From Peptococcaceae bacterium (GTDB lineage: Bacteria > Bacillota > DSM-12270 > Thermacetogeniales > Thermacetogeniaceae), in assembly GCA_003132605.1 (NCBI GenBank), contig PKYJ01000025.1, forward strand, positions 1 to 18,471: 18,471 nt of DNA, written 5' to 3'. This document shows positions 7,444-14,098 of this stretch, piece after piece. The notes beneath the pieces are model-generated. The model was not told the origin of the DNA and did not search any database. It saw only the letters and a list, made by a program, of their open reading frames with translations. Both the position numbers and the translations under genes were made by a program. The first letter of the stretch is position 1; each line of letters starts with the position of its first letter.

Positions 7444-8100
7444 TTGAACCAGGATCGGCTGCAATATTACCGTCAACGCTTGGATGAGGAACGTGCCTGG
7501 GAGCAGGAGATGCTGGGGCGCCTCGAGGAAGGGTTGCAGGGAGCGGGCCAGCGGGATGCCCTGGCCGAATTGTCAGTCTGCGACAACCATCCGGCAGATA
7601 TCGGGACGGAAACCTTCGAGCGCAGCAAGGACATCGGCCTCCGGGACCGGGGGCAGGTGCAGCTGGCCAGGATCGACGAGGCTCTGGCCCGGGTTGCCGG
7701 GGGGACTTACGGGACGTGCCGGCACTGCGGGGCCAGGATCCCCGAGGAGAGGCTGGAGGCGGCGCCTGCGTCCGCGTTCTGCGTTAATTGCCAGGAAGTG
7801 GAAGACGCCCAGGACAAGGACAGAATACGACCGGTGGAGGAACAGGTTATATCCATGCCGTTTGGAGGGATTCCGGGGGCGGATGGCTCCACAGGCAACG
7901 AGTACGACGGAGAGGATAGCTGGGGGGATGTCGCCAGGTATGGCACCTCATCGGATACCGTGCACCATAGTGAGGCTCAGCATCTCCATGATGCGGACGG
8001 TGATGTGGAGAAGATACCATACCGGCGCGACCGGGACGGGGTGTTCTACCAGGACCTGCGAGGCAGGGACGACGAGGGGCCGCCCGGAGGGCCAGCTTGA
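7444..8100 (+). CDS. DksA/TraR C4-type zinc finger protein, YteA family
   Basis: This is a 218-residue soluble protein. The N-terminal half is a coiled-coil-like helical hairpin (residues 4-85). It contains the YteA-type signature DNHPADIGTETFERSKDIGL, then QLARIDEALARVAGGTYGTC. A four-cysteine zinc finger follows with C92, C95, C113 and C116. The C-terminal part, YDGEDSWGDVARYGTSS, is also characteristic of the YteA branch rather than of proteobacterial DksA. DksA relatives insert into the RNA polymerase secondary channel. YteA is a sporulation-associated Firmicute member of unclear mechanism, so a transcription-modulating role here is inference. The start is TTG at 7444, and the GAGGACGGGGG stretch upstream could serve as ribosome site. 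Confidence 0.88.
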   Translation: MNQDRLQYYRQRLDEERAWEQEMLGRLEEGLQGAGQRDALAELSVCDNHPADIGTETFERSKDIGLRDRGQVQLARIDEALARVAGGTYGTCRHCGARIPEERLEAAPASAFCVNCQEVEDAQDKDRIRPVEEQVISMPFGGIPGADGSTGNEYDGEDSWGDVARYGTSSDTVHHSEAQHLHDADGDVEKIPYRRDRDGVFYQDLRGRDDEGPPGGPA

Positions 8101-8112
8101 TCTGGTGTGACC

Positions 8113-9291
8113 ATGAGACTGGGATATTTTGCCGATAGTTACAGGCCATATGTCAGCGGTGTAGTGCAGTCGATAGACACTTTCTCCCGCGAGCTACGCC
8201 GTCGCGGGCATTTTATTGAAGTTTTCGCTCCCAACTACCCCAACTGCAACGACTCGGCTGACCAGGGCGTGTACCGCTTCCCGTCGTTTAACACACCTTT
8301 CTACCCGGAATTCTATATCGGTATGCCGCTGTCAATAGGGGCCGGGAAGTTCGTCCGCGACCTGCATCTCGATCTGGTTCACGTTCACTCCCCATTTTTC
8401 CTCGGGCACGTGGGCGCTTCGATGGCGCGGCGCTTGGGGCTTCCCCTTGTCTTCACCTACCATACCCTGTATGATCAGTACGTGCATTATTTTCCATTTG
8501 CCAGGCGCCTGGCGCAAAAGACGATGATTTCCATCGCCACTCGGTTTTGCAATCGCTGCGACCTGGTGGTCACTCCCACCGGAGTGATCGAAAAGCTCTT
8601 ACGGAGTTACGGCGTTACAGTTCCGATTGTATCCATTTCCACCGGCATCGACACCCGGCTGTTTGAAGAAGGCGACCGGCATTTTCTCCGTAACCGGTTG
8701 GGAATTGCGCCGGAGGAGAAGATCCTGCTGTTTGTGGGCCGGCTCAGCAAGGAGAAGAACCTGAACTCCCTGTTCAGGGTCTTCGGCAGAGTGCTGCGTG
8801 CGGACCGGGGTGTGGTCCTGGTGCTGGCGGGGAGCGGGCCGGATGAGGAAAATCTGCGCCAACTGGCGGTGGAAATGGGGATCGCCGATAAGTTGGCGTT
8901 AACTGGACGCCTGTCCCACGAGGAGGTGGCCGGCGCTTATAAAAGCGCGGACATCTTCGTCTTTCCCTCTGTTACCGAGACCCAGGGCCTGGTACTGGCG
9001 GAGGCGATGGCTGCCGGCCTGGCCGTGGTGGCCAGGTCCGCCTTCGGGTCGGTGGCGATCGTCAATGAAGGTGTCAACGGCTACCTCTGCGATTCTGAAG
9101 AGGCGTTTGCGGAACGTATCTGTGAGTTGCTGCAGAACCAGGCGCTCCGCAGGCGCATGGGGGAGGCCGCAATCGCCAGGGCCCAGCGCCTGACGGCGGA
9201 GAAGATGGCCATCCGGTTGGAAAGGGCGTATCAGGCCTTGATCGCTAAGGATCGGGATGCTCTGGAGCAACTGGCCGGAGAGGAGATCTAA
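8113..9291 (+). CDS. GT4 family glycosyltransferase
   Basis: This is a 392-residue cytosolic or membrane-associated retaining glycosyltransferase with two Rossmann-like domains. The N-terminal domain begins MRLGYFADSYRPYVSGVV and includes DLVHVHSPFFLGHVGA and FTYHTLYDQYVHYFP, typical of diacylglycerol or mannosyl transferases that act on lipid acceptors. The nucleotide-sugar domain has ILLFVGRLSKEKNLNSLF, VLVLAGSGPDEENLRQLA, and the E-x7-E motif in FPSVTETQGLVLAEAMAAGL. The closest family I recognise is GT4 (MgtA/PimB-like); donor and acceptor are not predictable. I prefer the ATG at 8113; a GTG two codons earlier (8107) is possible. It lies 12 bases after the YteA-like gene and just before lspA, so a role in membrane glycolipid synthesis is plausible but unproven. 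Confidence 0.9.
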   Translation: MRLGYFADSYRPYVSGVVQSIDTFSRELRRRGHFIEVFAPNYPNCNDSADQGVYRFPSFNTPFYPEFYIGMPLSIGAGKFVRDLHLDLVHVHSPFFLGHVGASMARRLGLPLVFTYHTLYDQYVHYFPFARRLAQKTMISIATRFCNRCDLVVTPTGVIEKLLRSYGVTVPIVSISTGIDTRLFEEGDRHFLRNRLGIAPEEKILLFVGRLSKEKNLNSLFRVFGRVLRADRGVVLVLAGSGPDEENLRQLAVEMGIADKLALTGRLSHEEVAGAYKSADIFVFPSVTETQGLVLAEAMAAGLAVVARSAFGSVAIVNEGVNGYLCDSEEAFAERICELLQNQALRRRMGEAAIARAQRLTAEKMAIRLERAYQALIAKDRDALEQLAGEEI

Positions 9292-9305
9292 AGGGGGTAA
9301 CCTTT

Positions 9306-9767
9306 TTGGGGCTGTACTTTTTAGTGTCGCTGGCTGTCTTCGCCCTTGACCGGCTGTCAAAGTGGCTGGTCGTCAGGTATTTCACACCGGGGGAATCGGT
9401 CACGGTCGTGCCTCACATCTTCCTGCTCACTTACGTGGAGAATCCCGGCGGCGCTTTTGGCATCCTGGCCCACCACAGGGATCAGTTCGTGCTGTTGGGC
9501 CTGGTCCTGCTGGTCGTGATGGTGGCGGCCAGTTTCTACCTGGGCCGGAGCAACCTTTTCCTGAACCTCGCCCTCGCCTTCCTGACCGGAGGAGTCATGG
9601 GCAACCTGGTGGACCGCCTGCATACCGGATACGTGATCGACTTCCTGGATTTCCGGGTCTGGCCTGTTTTCAACCTGGCGGATACCTTCATCTGCATCGG
9701 CACTGCCCTGCTGGCCTACCTGCTGCTGTTTCCGCGGCGAGGCGGGAAGGATGATGAGGCTTCATGA
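9306..9767 (+). CDS. lspA: Lipoprotein signal peptidase (SPase II)
   Basis: This is a 153-residue polytopic membrane aspartyl protease that cleaves signal peptides of prolipoproteins after lipidation. Four hydrophobic segments are visible (about residues 3-24, 61-80, 84-102, 124-145). The family motifs are VENPGGAFG (45-52), GNLVDRL (99-105), VIDF with D112, and FNLAD with D126. By comparison with known LspA proteins, D112 and D126 form the catalytic dyad. The TTG start at 9306 has AAGGGGGT upstream. The stop overlaps the rluD start in ATGA, as is common for the lspA-rluD pair. It would process the BMP lipoprotein encoded at 2659, among others. Confidence 0.96.
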   Translation: MGLYFLVSLAVFALDRLSKWLVVRYFTPGESVTVVPHIFLLTYVENPGGAFGILAHHRDQFVLLGLVLLVVMVAASFYLGRSNLFLNLALAFLTGGVMGNLVDRLHTGYVIDFLDFRVWPVFNLADTFICIGTALLAYLLLFPRRGGKDDEAS

Positions 9768-10684
9768 TCAGTGAAGCCAGCTATAGTTTCGAAGCGCCCC
9801 CGGAGGCGGCGGGGCAGCGCCTGGATCGTTTCCTGGCCGGACAAGAGCCGTTTCTGAGCAGGAGCCAGGTGCAGCGCCTGATGGACAAGGGCCTGGTGCT
9901 GGTGAACGCCCGGCAGGCGCGCCCCAGTTTACGGCTGCGGGCTGGTGACCTGATCCGGATGACCGTTCCCCCGCCAGAGGAGGTCGCCCTCGTTCCGGAG
10001 GCGATCCCCCTGGATATCGTCTACGAGGACGAGGACCTGTTAGTGGTGAACAAACCGGCCGGGCTGGTCGTACACCCGGCGGTCGGGCACCATCGGGGCA
10101 CTCTGGTCAACGCCCTGCTCGATCATTGCTCGGACCTGTCCGGGATCGGGGGTTACCTGCGCCCCGGCATCGTCCACCGCCTGGACAAGGATACATCCGG
10201 ACTGCTGCTGGTGAGCAAGTCGGACCCTGCCCACCAGGGCCTGTCGGCCCAACTGAAAGCTCGTCAGATCAAAAGAAAGTACCTTGCCCTGGTATGCGGC
10301 GAGGTACGCTCCGGGCAGGGGTTGATCGATGCCCCCCTGGGGAGGGACCCGAAGGACCGCAAGCGGATTGCGGTTGTCGCCGGCGGGCGCACGGCCCGTA
10401 CCCATTACCGCATTAAAGAGAGGTTCGCGGGCTATACACTGCTGGACGTGGAACTGGAAACCGGGCGCACCCACCAGATCCGGGTGCACCTGGCCTATGC
10501 CGGCTACCCGGTGGCCGGGGACCCGGTCTACGGGCCGCGCCGCAATCCCCTGTGCCTGCCGGGCCAGGCGCTCCACGCCTACCGCATCGTCTTCACCCAC
10601 CCCCGGACCGATGAACTCATGGCTTTCGAGGCGCCGCTCCCACCGGCATTCAGGGAAGCTCTCGACCTGCTACGCCGCTCATAA
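9764..10684 (+). CDS. rluD: RluA/RluD family 23S rRNA pseudouridine synthase
   Basis: This 306-residue enzyme isomerises uridine to pseudouridine in large-subunit rRNA. An S4 RNA-binding domain occupies about residues 15-75 (GQRLDRFLAG through LRAGDLIRMTV). The catalytic domain holds LLVVNKPAGLVVHPAVGH, the RluA signature GIVHRLDKDTSGLLLV with catalytic D141, and the late motif ETGRTHQIRVHLAYAGYPV. The S4 domain plus this order resembles RluD and the Firmicute YlyB-type enzymes, but the exact target uridines cannot be read from the sequence. The start overlaps the lspA stop by 4 bases, indicating translational coupling. Its stop lies 13 bases from the fprA stop, which is convergent, and no clear shared terminator is visible. 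Confidence 0.94.
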   Translation: MISEASYSFEAPPEAAGQRLDRFLAGQEPFLSRSQVQRLMDKGLVLVNARQARPSLRLRAGDLIRMTVPPPEEVALVPEAIPLDIVYEDEDLLVVNKPAGLVVHPAVGHHRGTLVNALLDHCSDLSGIGGYLRPGIVHRLDKDTSGLLLVSKSDPAHQGLSAQLKARQIKRKYLALVCGEVRSGQGLIDAPLGRDPKDRKRIAVVAGGRTARTHYRIKERFAGYTLLDVELETGRTHQIRVHLAYAGYPVAGDPVYGPRRNPLCLPGQALHAYRIVFTHPRTDELMAFEAPLPPAFREALDLLRRS

Positions 10685-10697
10685 CCCACTTCTCGTT

Positions 10698-11888
10698 TTA
10701 CATATCCGATATCATCTTCAGGTTCTGACCCAATCGCTGCCCTGCCTCCCGAGCAGTCAACAGCTCCGACTCATCCGGAATGTAGGGGATGTTGATGGTC
10801 TCTTCGGGCATCTCCCAGCCCATCCCCCTGATTGCCTCCGCAGCATCCCGCGCCCCCTGGCCGCCCCATCCGTACGAGCCAAAGGCCATGCCGATCCGGT
10901 TCTTCGGACGCAGACCCTTGAGATAGGTGAGCAGGGCGCTGACCGTGGGCAGCATGCCGTTGTTCAGGGTGGGCGTGCCGATCAGCACCGCCTTGGCGGT
11001 GAGCACGTCGGGGACGACATCGGAGATGTGGTTGGTCTGCAGGAACCGCATGGTAACCGGGATCCCTGCCGACTCCAGCCCTTCCTGCAGGGCGAGGGCG
11101 ATCTTCTGGGTGGAACCCCACATGGTATCGTAGGCGATCACGGCTTTGGCGTCCGATTCGTTGTTTGCCCAGCGGTGGTAGACTTGCAGCATCCTGGGGA
11201 TGTAAGACCGCAGGATCAGGCCGTGGCTGGGGCCGATCATCTCGATCGGCAGCGTGGCTGCCACCTCAAGGGCCTTGTCCACCTGCTCGCCGTAAGGAAA
11301 GACGATGTTGGCGTAGTATCTGGCCGCCTCTTCGTGGACGATATCCCAGCCCACCTCGTCGTCAAAGCGGGCGGTGCTGGCGATGTGCTGGCCAAAGGCG
11401 TCGTTGGGCAGCAGCAGTTTGTCCTCGGGGACGTAGGTGACCATGGAATCCGGCCAGTGCACCATCGGTGTGTGCACGAACTTCAGTGTGCGCCGGCCAA
11501 GCTTCAACTCGTCGCCGGAGTTGACAATGACGTAGTCCCACGACTTCTTGTAGTGCCGCTCCAGCCCCTTTTTCCCCTTGGGCGAGGTGACGATCCGGGC
11601 ATGGGGGGCGGCCTCCAGGAACTTTGGAATGCCGCTGGAATGATCCATCTCCACGTGGTTGACCACCAGGTAGTCGATCCTGGCGGGATCGATGACATCC
11701 CTGATCCTGCTCAGCATCTCGTCGAACATGTAGTGCTTCACGGCGTCCACCAGGGCGATCTTCTCGTCCACGATCAGGTAGGAGTTGTAGGTGGTGCCCC
11801 GGGGGGCGGTATGGCCGTGAAAGTACCTCAGGTTCCAATCAATGCCTCCCACCCAGTACACCTGTGGCTTGATCTCCAAAGATTTCAT
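10698..11888 (-). CDS. fprA: Flavodiiron protein (FprA-type oxygen/NO reductase)
   Basis: This is a 396-residue cytosolic A-type flavoprotein. The N-terminal metallo-beta-lactamase-like domain carries the diiron ligands, H78-x-E80-x-D82-H83 in NHVEMDHSSG. The C-terminal flavodoxin domain begins near residue 250, with the FMN loop AYDTMWGSTQKIALAL and later GTPTLNNGMLPTVSALL and GSYGWGGQGARD. In strict anaerobes these enzymes reduce O2 to water or NO to N2O, using electrons from rubredoxin or F420H2. I chose the ATG at 11888 on the minus strand because AAGGAGGTTG lies upstream at 11897-11906. A longer reading back to 11936 would add 16 residues that include this ribosome site. The gene is monocistronic and convergent to rluD. 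Confidence 0.95.
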   Translation of the reverse strand: MKSLEIKPQVYWVGGIDWNLRYFHGHTAPRGTTYNSYLIVDEKIALVDAVKHYMFDEMLSRIRDVIDPARIDYLVVNHVEMDHSSGIPKFLEAAPHARIVTSPKGKKGLERHYKKSWDYVIVNSGDELKLGRRTLKFVHTPMVHWPDSMVTYVPEDKLLLPNDAFGQHIASTARFDDEVGWDIVHEEAARYYANIVFPYGEQVDKALEVAATLPIEMIGPSHGLILRSYIPRMLQVYHRWANNESDAKAVIAYDTMWGSTQKIALALQEGLESAGIPVTMRFLQTNHISDVVPDVLTAKAVLIGTPTLNNGMLPTVSALLTYLKGLRPKNRIGMAFGSYGWGGQGARDAAEAIRGMGWEMPEETINIPYIPDESELLTAREAGQRLGQNLKMISDM

Positions 11889-11931
11889 CGTAATGCAACC
11901 TCCTTGGCGGTAAATTTGAAATTGATAAAGA

Positions 11932-11956
11932 GACATCGAGGACGGTTCTCGGTGTC
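11932..11956. repeat. REP-like hairpin, copy 1
   Basis: GACATCGAG (11932-11940) pairs with CTCGGTGTC (11948-11956) over nine positions, with one T-G wobble, enclosing GACGGTT. The core GGACGGTTCTC is repeated at 12065-12075. It lies in the 5' region of fprA, about 45 bases upstream of the start codon. Short elements of this look are associated with REP-type extragenic palindromes in other genomes; that link is an inference. Confidence 0.6.
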
Positions 11957-12062
11957 ACGTTATCATTCTACCCGTTTTGAAGAAATGCTGGTGGAAACAA
12001 GTATAAGCGCAACTTGGACGCCCGCGCCGCCATGCGGCAACATCAGAGAGGCGGGTGACACC

Positions 12063-12106
12063 GGGGACGGTTCTCACTGACAAACTTGACAACCAGAACC
12101 GTTTCC
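12063..12106. repeat. REP-like hairpin, copy 2
   Basis: GGGGACGGTTCT (12063-12074) pairs with AGAACCGTTTCC (12095-12106): eight perfect pairs, two G-T wobbles and two further pairs, around a 20-base loop. It shares GGACGGTTCTC with the hairpin at 11932-11956, and both have a GTGTCA or TGACAC sequence next to the core. The two copies flank about 100 bases without a recognisable gene. Confidence 0.6.
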
Positions 12107-12363
12107 TTGACACTTGTGGTACCGGAGAATTAAGTCAGCCTCAGAAAATTGCTCTGCAATTCTGCTTTTGGTGTTCTGATGGTGATTTCGGAGGGCTTCA
12201 TGAGGGTCTTACCCATAATTTACCCCATGATGGCCGGCGTGTCAAATGTAACCACTCCAAACCAGGGACGCACTTTTAAGCTCCAGGGTTGCGTTTAAGA
12301 GCGGGTAGTCATCTGTGGTAAAATAGGAACTTAGGACAGACAAAATGCGGGGAGGTATCGAGG

Positions 12364-13119
12364 ATGGAGATTCTTTCCGGGGTGCATATCGTGGACAACG
12401 TGGTGATGCCGGGTCCGGGTGGCGCCAATTCTGTCAACATCGTTTTGCTGGCCGGTGACGACGGCCGTCTGACCATGGTGGATGCCGGGCCGCCGGGAGC
12501 CGAGGATGCCGTCTGTGATTACATCGGCAAGATTGGATACCAGCCCGCAGACGTGAAGCGCATCATTGTCACCCACCACCATGTCGATCACACGGGCGGT
12601 CTGGCAGGATTGGCGCAGCGCACCGGGGCGGAGGTCTGGGCGCACCGGGAAGACGCGGGATTCATCGACGGTTCCGTGCCGCGGCCGCCGGTAGTTTTCC
12701 CGGAGGACCGCATCAGGGCGTTCATGCCGGAGGCCACGCCTGAGCAGATGACCGAGATCCGCAAGCGAATGGAGCAGGGCATGAAAGCCGTGCCGGTCAG
12801 GGTCGACCTGCGCCTGAGCGGCGGGGAGGAACTGGCTGTCCTGGGAGGGTGCACGATCATCCACACGCCGGGGCACACGCCGGGACATCTAAGTCTCTTC
12901 CTTCCCTGCCGGGACCTGTTGCTCGCCGGCGATCTGATGCGCTATGAAAACGGGGTACTGTCCGGGCCGCCGCCGGGCTTCACCCAGGACCCGGAGGCGG
13001 CACAGGCATCGCTGCGCCAGGTCTCAGCGCTGTCTTTCCAGCATATGTGCGGGTACCATGGGGGATTCCTCTCCGGCAACGCCAGCAACCAGCTACGCTT
13101 CGATCTCGAAAAAATGTAA
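12364..13119 (+). CDS. MBL-fold metallo-hydrolase
   Basis: This is a 251-residue soluble metallo-beta-lactamase-fold hydrolase. The first metal motif is H71-x-H73-x-D75-H76 in VTHHHVDHTGGLAG. A distal TPGHTPGHLSLFLP supplies the next histidine, and LLAGDLMRYE the bridging aspartate. An early NSVNIVLLAG/LTMVDAGPPG pair is typical of glyoxalase II-like and quorum-quenching-like members, but substrate cannot be inferred from these residues. The ATG at 12364 has GGGAGG at 12351-12356. The gene stands alone, with long spacers on both sides. The next-but-one gene is the IS110 remnant, so it may be at the edge of a rearranged region. Confidence 0.88.
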   Translation: MEILSGVHIVDNVVMPGPGGANSVNIVLLAGDDGRLTMVDAGPPGAEDAVCDYIGKIGYQPADVKRIIVTHHHVDHTGGLAGLAQRTGAEVWAHREDAGFIDGSVPRPPVVFPEDRIRAFMPEATPEQMTEIRKRMEQGMKAVPVRVDLRLSGGEELAVLGGCTIIHTPGHTPGHLSLFLPCRDLLLAGDLMRYENGVLSGPPPGFTQDPEAAQASLRQVSALSFQHMCGYHGGFLSGNASNQLRFDLEKM

Positions 13120-13355
13120 CTGAGCTGGCACGTGATTGTGGCTCAAGGGATCATATAGCCCAATCCGAACAAACCGGCCTATCCGGGTTAACGATGATAA
13201 CCTGAAACGGTCAGAAAGGTGCCAGAAAAGCGCTTACGTGGACTTCAAATTCAGTGAGAGGCATGACGAGTGTCACATTTTTAGTTTTACCGCTGATGGC
13301 GATGATTTCAGGAATAGAGTATAATTGTGTTAAAATGTGATTGGAGGTGTTTAAT
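13120..13355. other. Spacer with a promoter for the small gene
   Basis: This spacer holds no convincing gene. Its end contains a perfect -10 box, TATAAT, at 13320-13325, with a weak -35 (TGGCGA, 13297-13302) 17 bases upstream. The minus-strand frame in this interval encodes hydrophobic, low-complexity protein and is not credible. The spacer is more AT-rich than the genes to its left. Confidence 0.5.
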
Positions 13356-13460
13356 ATGGGAGATAAAAGTCCTAAGAATAAGGAAAAAAAGAAGAAGAAG
13401 GCTGAGAAGAAAGCTACTGCTCGAATATCTTCGATAGTGCCAGCGAACAAACCTAAATAA
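13356..13460 (+). CDS. 34-residue lysine-rich small protein
   Basis: The ATG at 13356 follows GGAGGTG (13342-13348) by 7 bases and a TATAAT box at 13320-13325. It encodes 34 residues beginning MGDKSPKNKEKKKKKAEKKA and ending in a basic PANKPK, with 15 lysines. The opening D-K-S-P-K-(N/S)-K resembles a widespread family of tiny, highly basic bacterial proteins that I recall as unannotated in many genomes; that match is from memory. A highly charged, probably disordered protein that could bind nucleic acid is only an inference. It is followed by a hairpin at 13496-13526. It is not explained by any larger gene. Confidence 0.6.
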   Translation: MGDKSPKNKEKKKKKAEKKATARISSIVPANKPK

Positions 13461-13495
13461 TTATGATTCCAGTGCAAAAAGTACTTCTTGACCAG

Positions 13496-13526
13496 CAGAT
13501 ATGCCTCATATAGTGGCATATATCTG
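13496..13526. repeat. AT-rich hairpin downstream of the small gene
   Basis: CAGATATGCC (13496-13505) pairs with GGCATATATCTG (13515-13526), with a two-base AT bulge and a 9-base loop. It lies 36 bases past the small gene stop. There is no T-run after it, so it is not a standard intrinsic terminator; it could stabilise the 3' end of the transcript. Confidence 0.5.
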
Positions 13527-13660
13527 TAATGGATACGATATGTGGTAGTTTCATTTCTTAAATGGGGGTTTCCGCACCAGAATCAATTATATTAATGTTG
13601 ATAAAATTGTGTTGAAGAACCCTTCTACATGCATTGCTTGAAATTTAATTGCTTATGAGT

Positions 13661-13736
13661 CTGGTCCCCAGATCCTGAGCCACCTGGCTTACTGTCTTCG
13701 CTGGTGTGGCTTAGCTTAACAGTGGAAACAGACCAG
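13661..13736. other. Nested inverted repeats, possible RNA structure
   Basis: CTGAGCCAC (13675-13683) pairs with GTGGCTTAG (13706-13714) across nine positions, with one wobble. An outer CTGGTC (13661-13666) pairs with GACCAG (13731-13736). This two-layer fold lies about 120 bases before the IS110 remnant. It could be a relic of mobile-element end structure or chance; no function is claimed. Confidence 0.35.
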
Positions 13737-13854
13737 GAGAAGCTTGAGGAAACTTCTGATTGCCTTTCAGCGCTTCGTTCCAGGAATAAGATGGATAGCA
13801 TTTTTAAAGCTTGAAACAACCCATCCGAACAATTCCCTTCCGCCTAATTACACT

Positions 13855-14000
13855 GCACATGCGCTTTTGGGCTGGACTCAGTTCTGGAACAATGAAAGTG
13901 CAGGAAAAAAGTCCATTCGCCCACCAGGGAGAACCCCTACATCAAGAGAGTGGTCTGTGAGATCGCCTGGTGCGTAATCCGTGATCGGGGTGGAGCGTTT
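13855..14000 (+). pseudogene. C-terminal remnant of an IS110-family transposase
   Basis: Two adjoining reading frames carry IS110-type transposase signatures. Frame one has WTQFWNNESAGKKSIR from about 13873, with NNESAGKK at 13888-13911. This recalls the W-A-G-x-x-P-G-N-N-E-S-A-G-K motif. After a frame change comes NPYIKRVVCEIAW at 13932-13970, recalling the G-N-P-Y-L-(K/R)-x-x-x-x-x-A-A-W motif. Both belong to the C-terminal half of the IS110 (Transposase_20) domain. An FPSA at 13833 in the third-position frame may be a trace of the preceding segment. The N-terminal DEDD domain and any ends are missing, so the element is dead. Confidence 0.7.
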
Positions 14001-14098
14001 TGGTGCTTCGACCCCGGACCGGTTGTGATGCACGAATACGGATTCAATATAGATAACATCTGTGGACGAGCATTGGCCTTGTTGAAAGGAGAGAAACA

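Larger units (their letters stand above)
11889..12363. other. 475-base divergent spacer between fprA and an MBL gene
   Basis: No convincing gene lies here. The spacer contains the fprA ribosome site, two REP-like hairpin segments listed separately (11932-11956 and 12063-12106), and a 28-codon minus-strand reading frame at 12130-12216. That frame begins MGKTLMKPSEITIRTPKAE and is too short to call. A TAAAAT at about 12319 could be part of a promoter for the downstream hydrolase, but no good -35 partner is evident. Composition is mixed and less GC-rich than the genes. Confidence 0.6.

Noticed and set aside
10329..12080. 583-residue plus-strand frame across the rluD end and fprA
   Set aside because: It lies antisense to a flavodiiron protein with intact iron ligands and FMN loop, and it runs through two unrelated genes and a spacer. 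It is a GC-rich shadow.
13211..13519. 102-residue minus-strand frame
   Set aside because: It opposes the promoter, ribosome site and 34-residue plus-strand gene, with a phenylalanine run that mirrors the lysine codons.
14023..14053. Strong sigma-A promoter for the RpiB-Tal gene
   Set aside because: TTGTGA and TATAGA are 19 bases apart, longer than ideal, so I list it only as a possibility.
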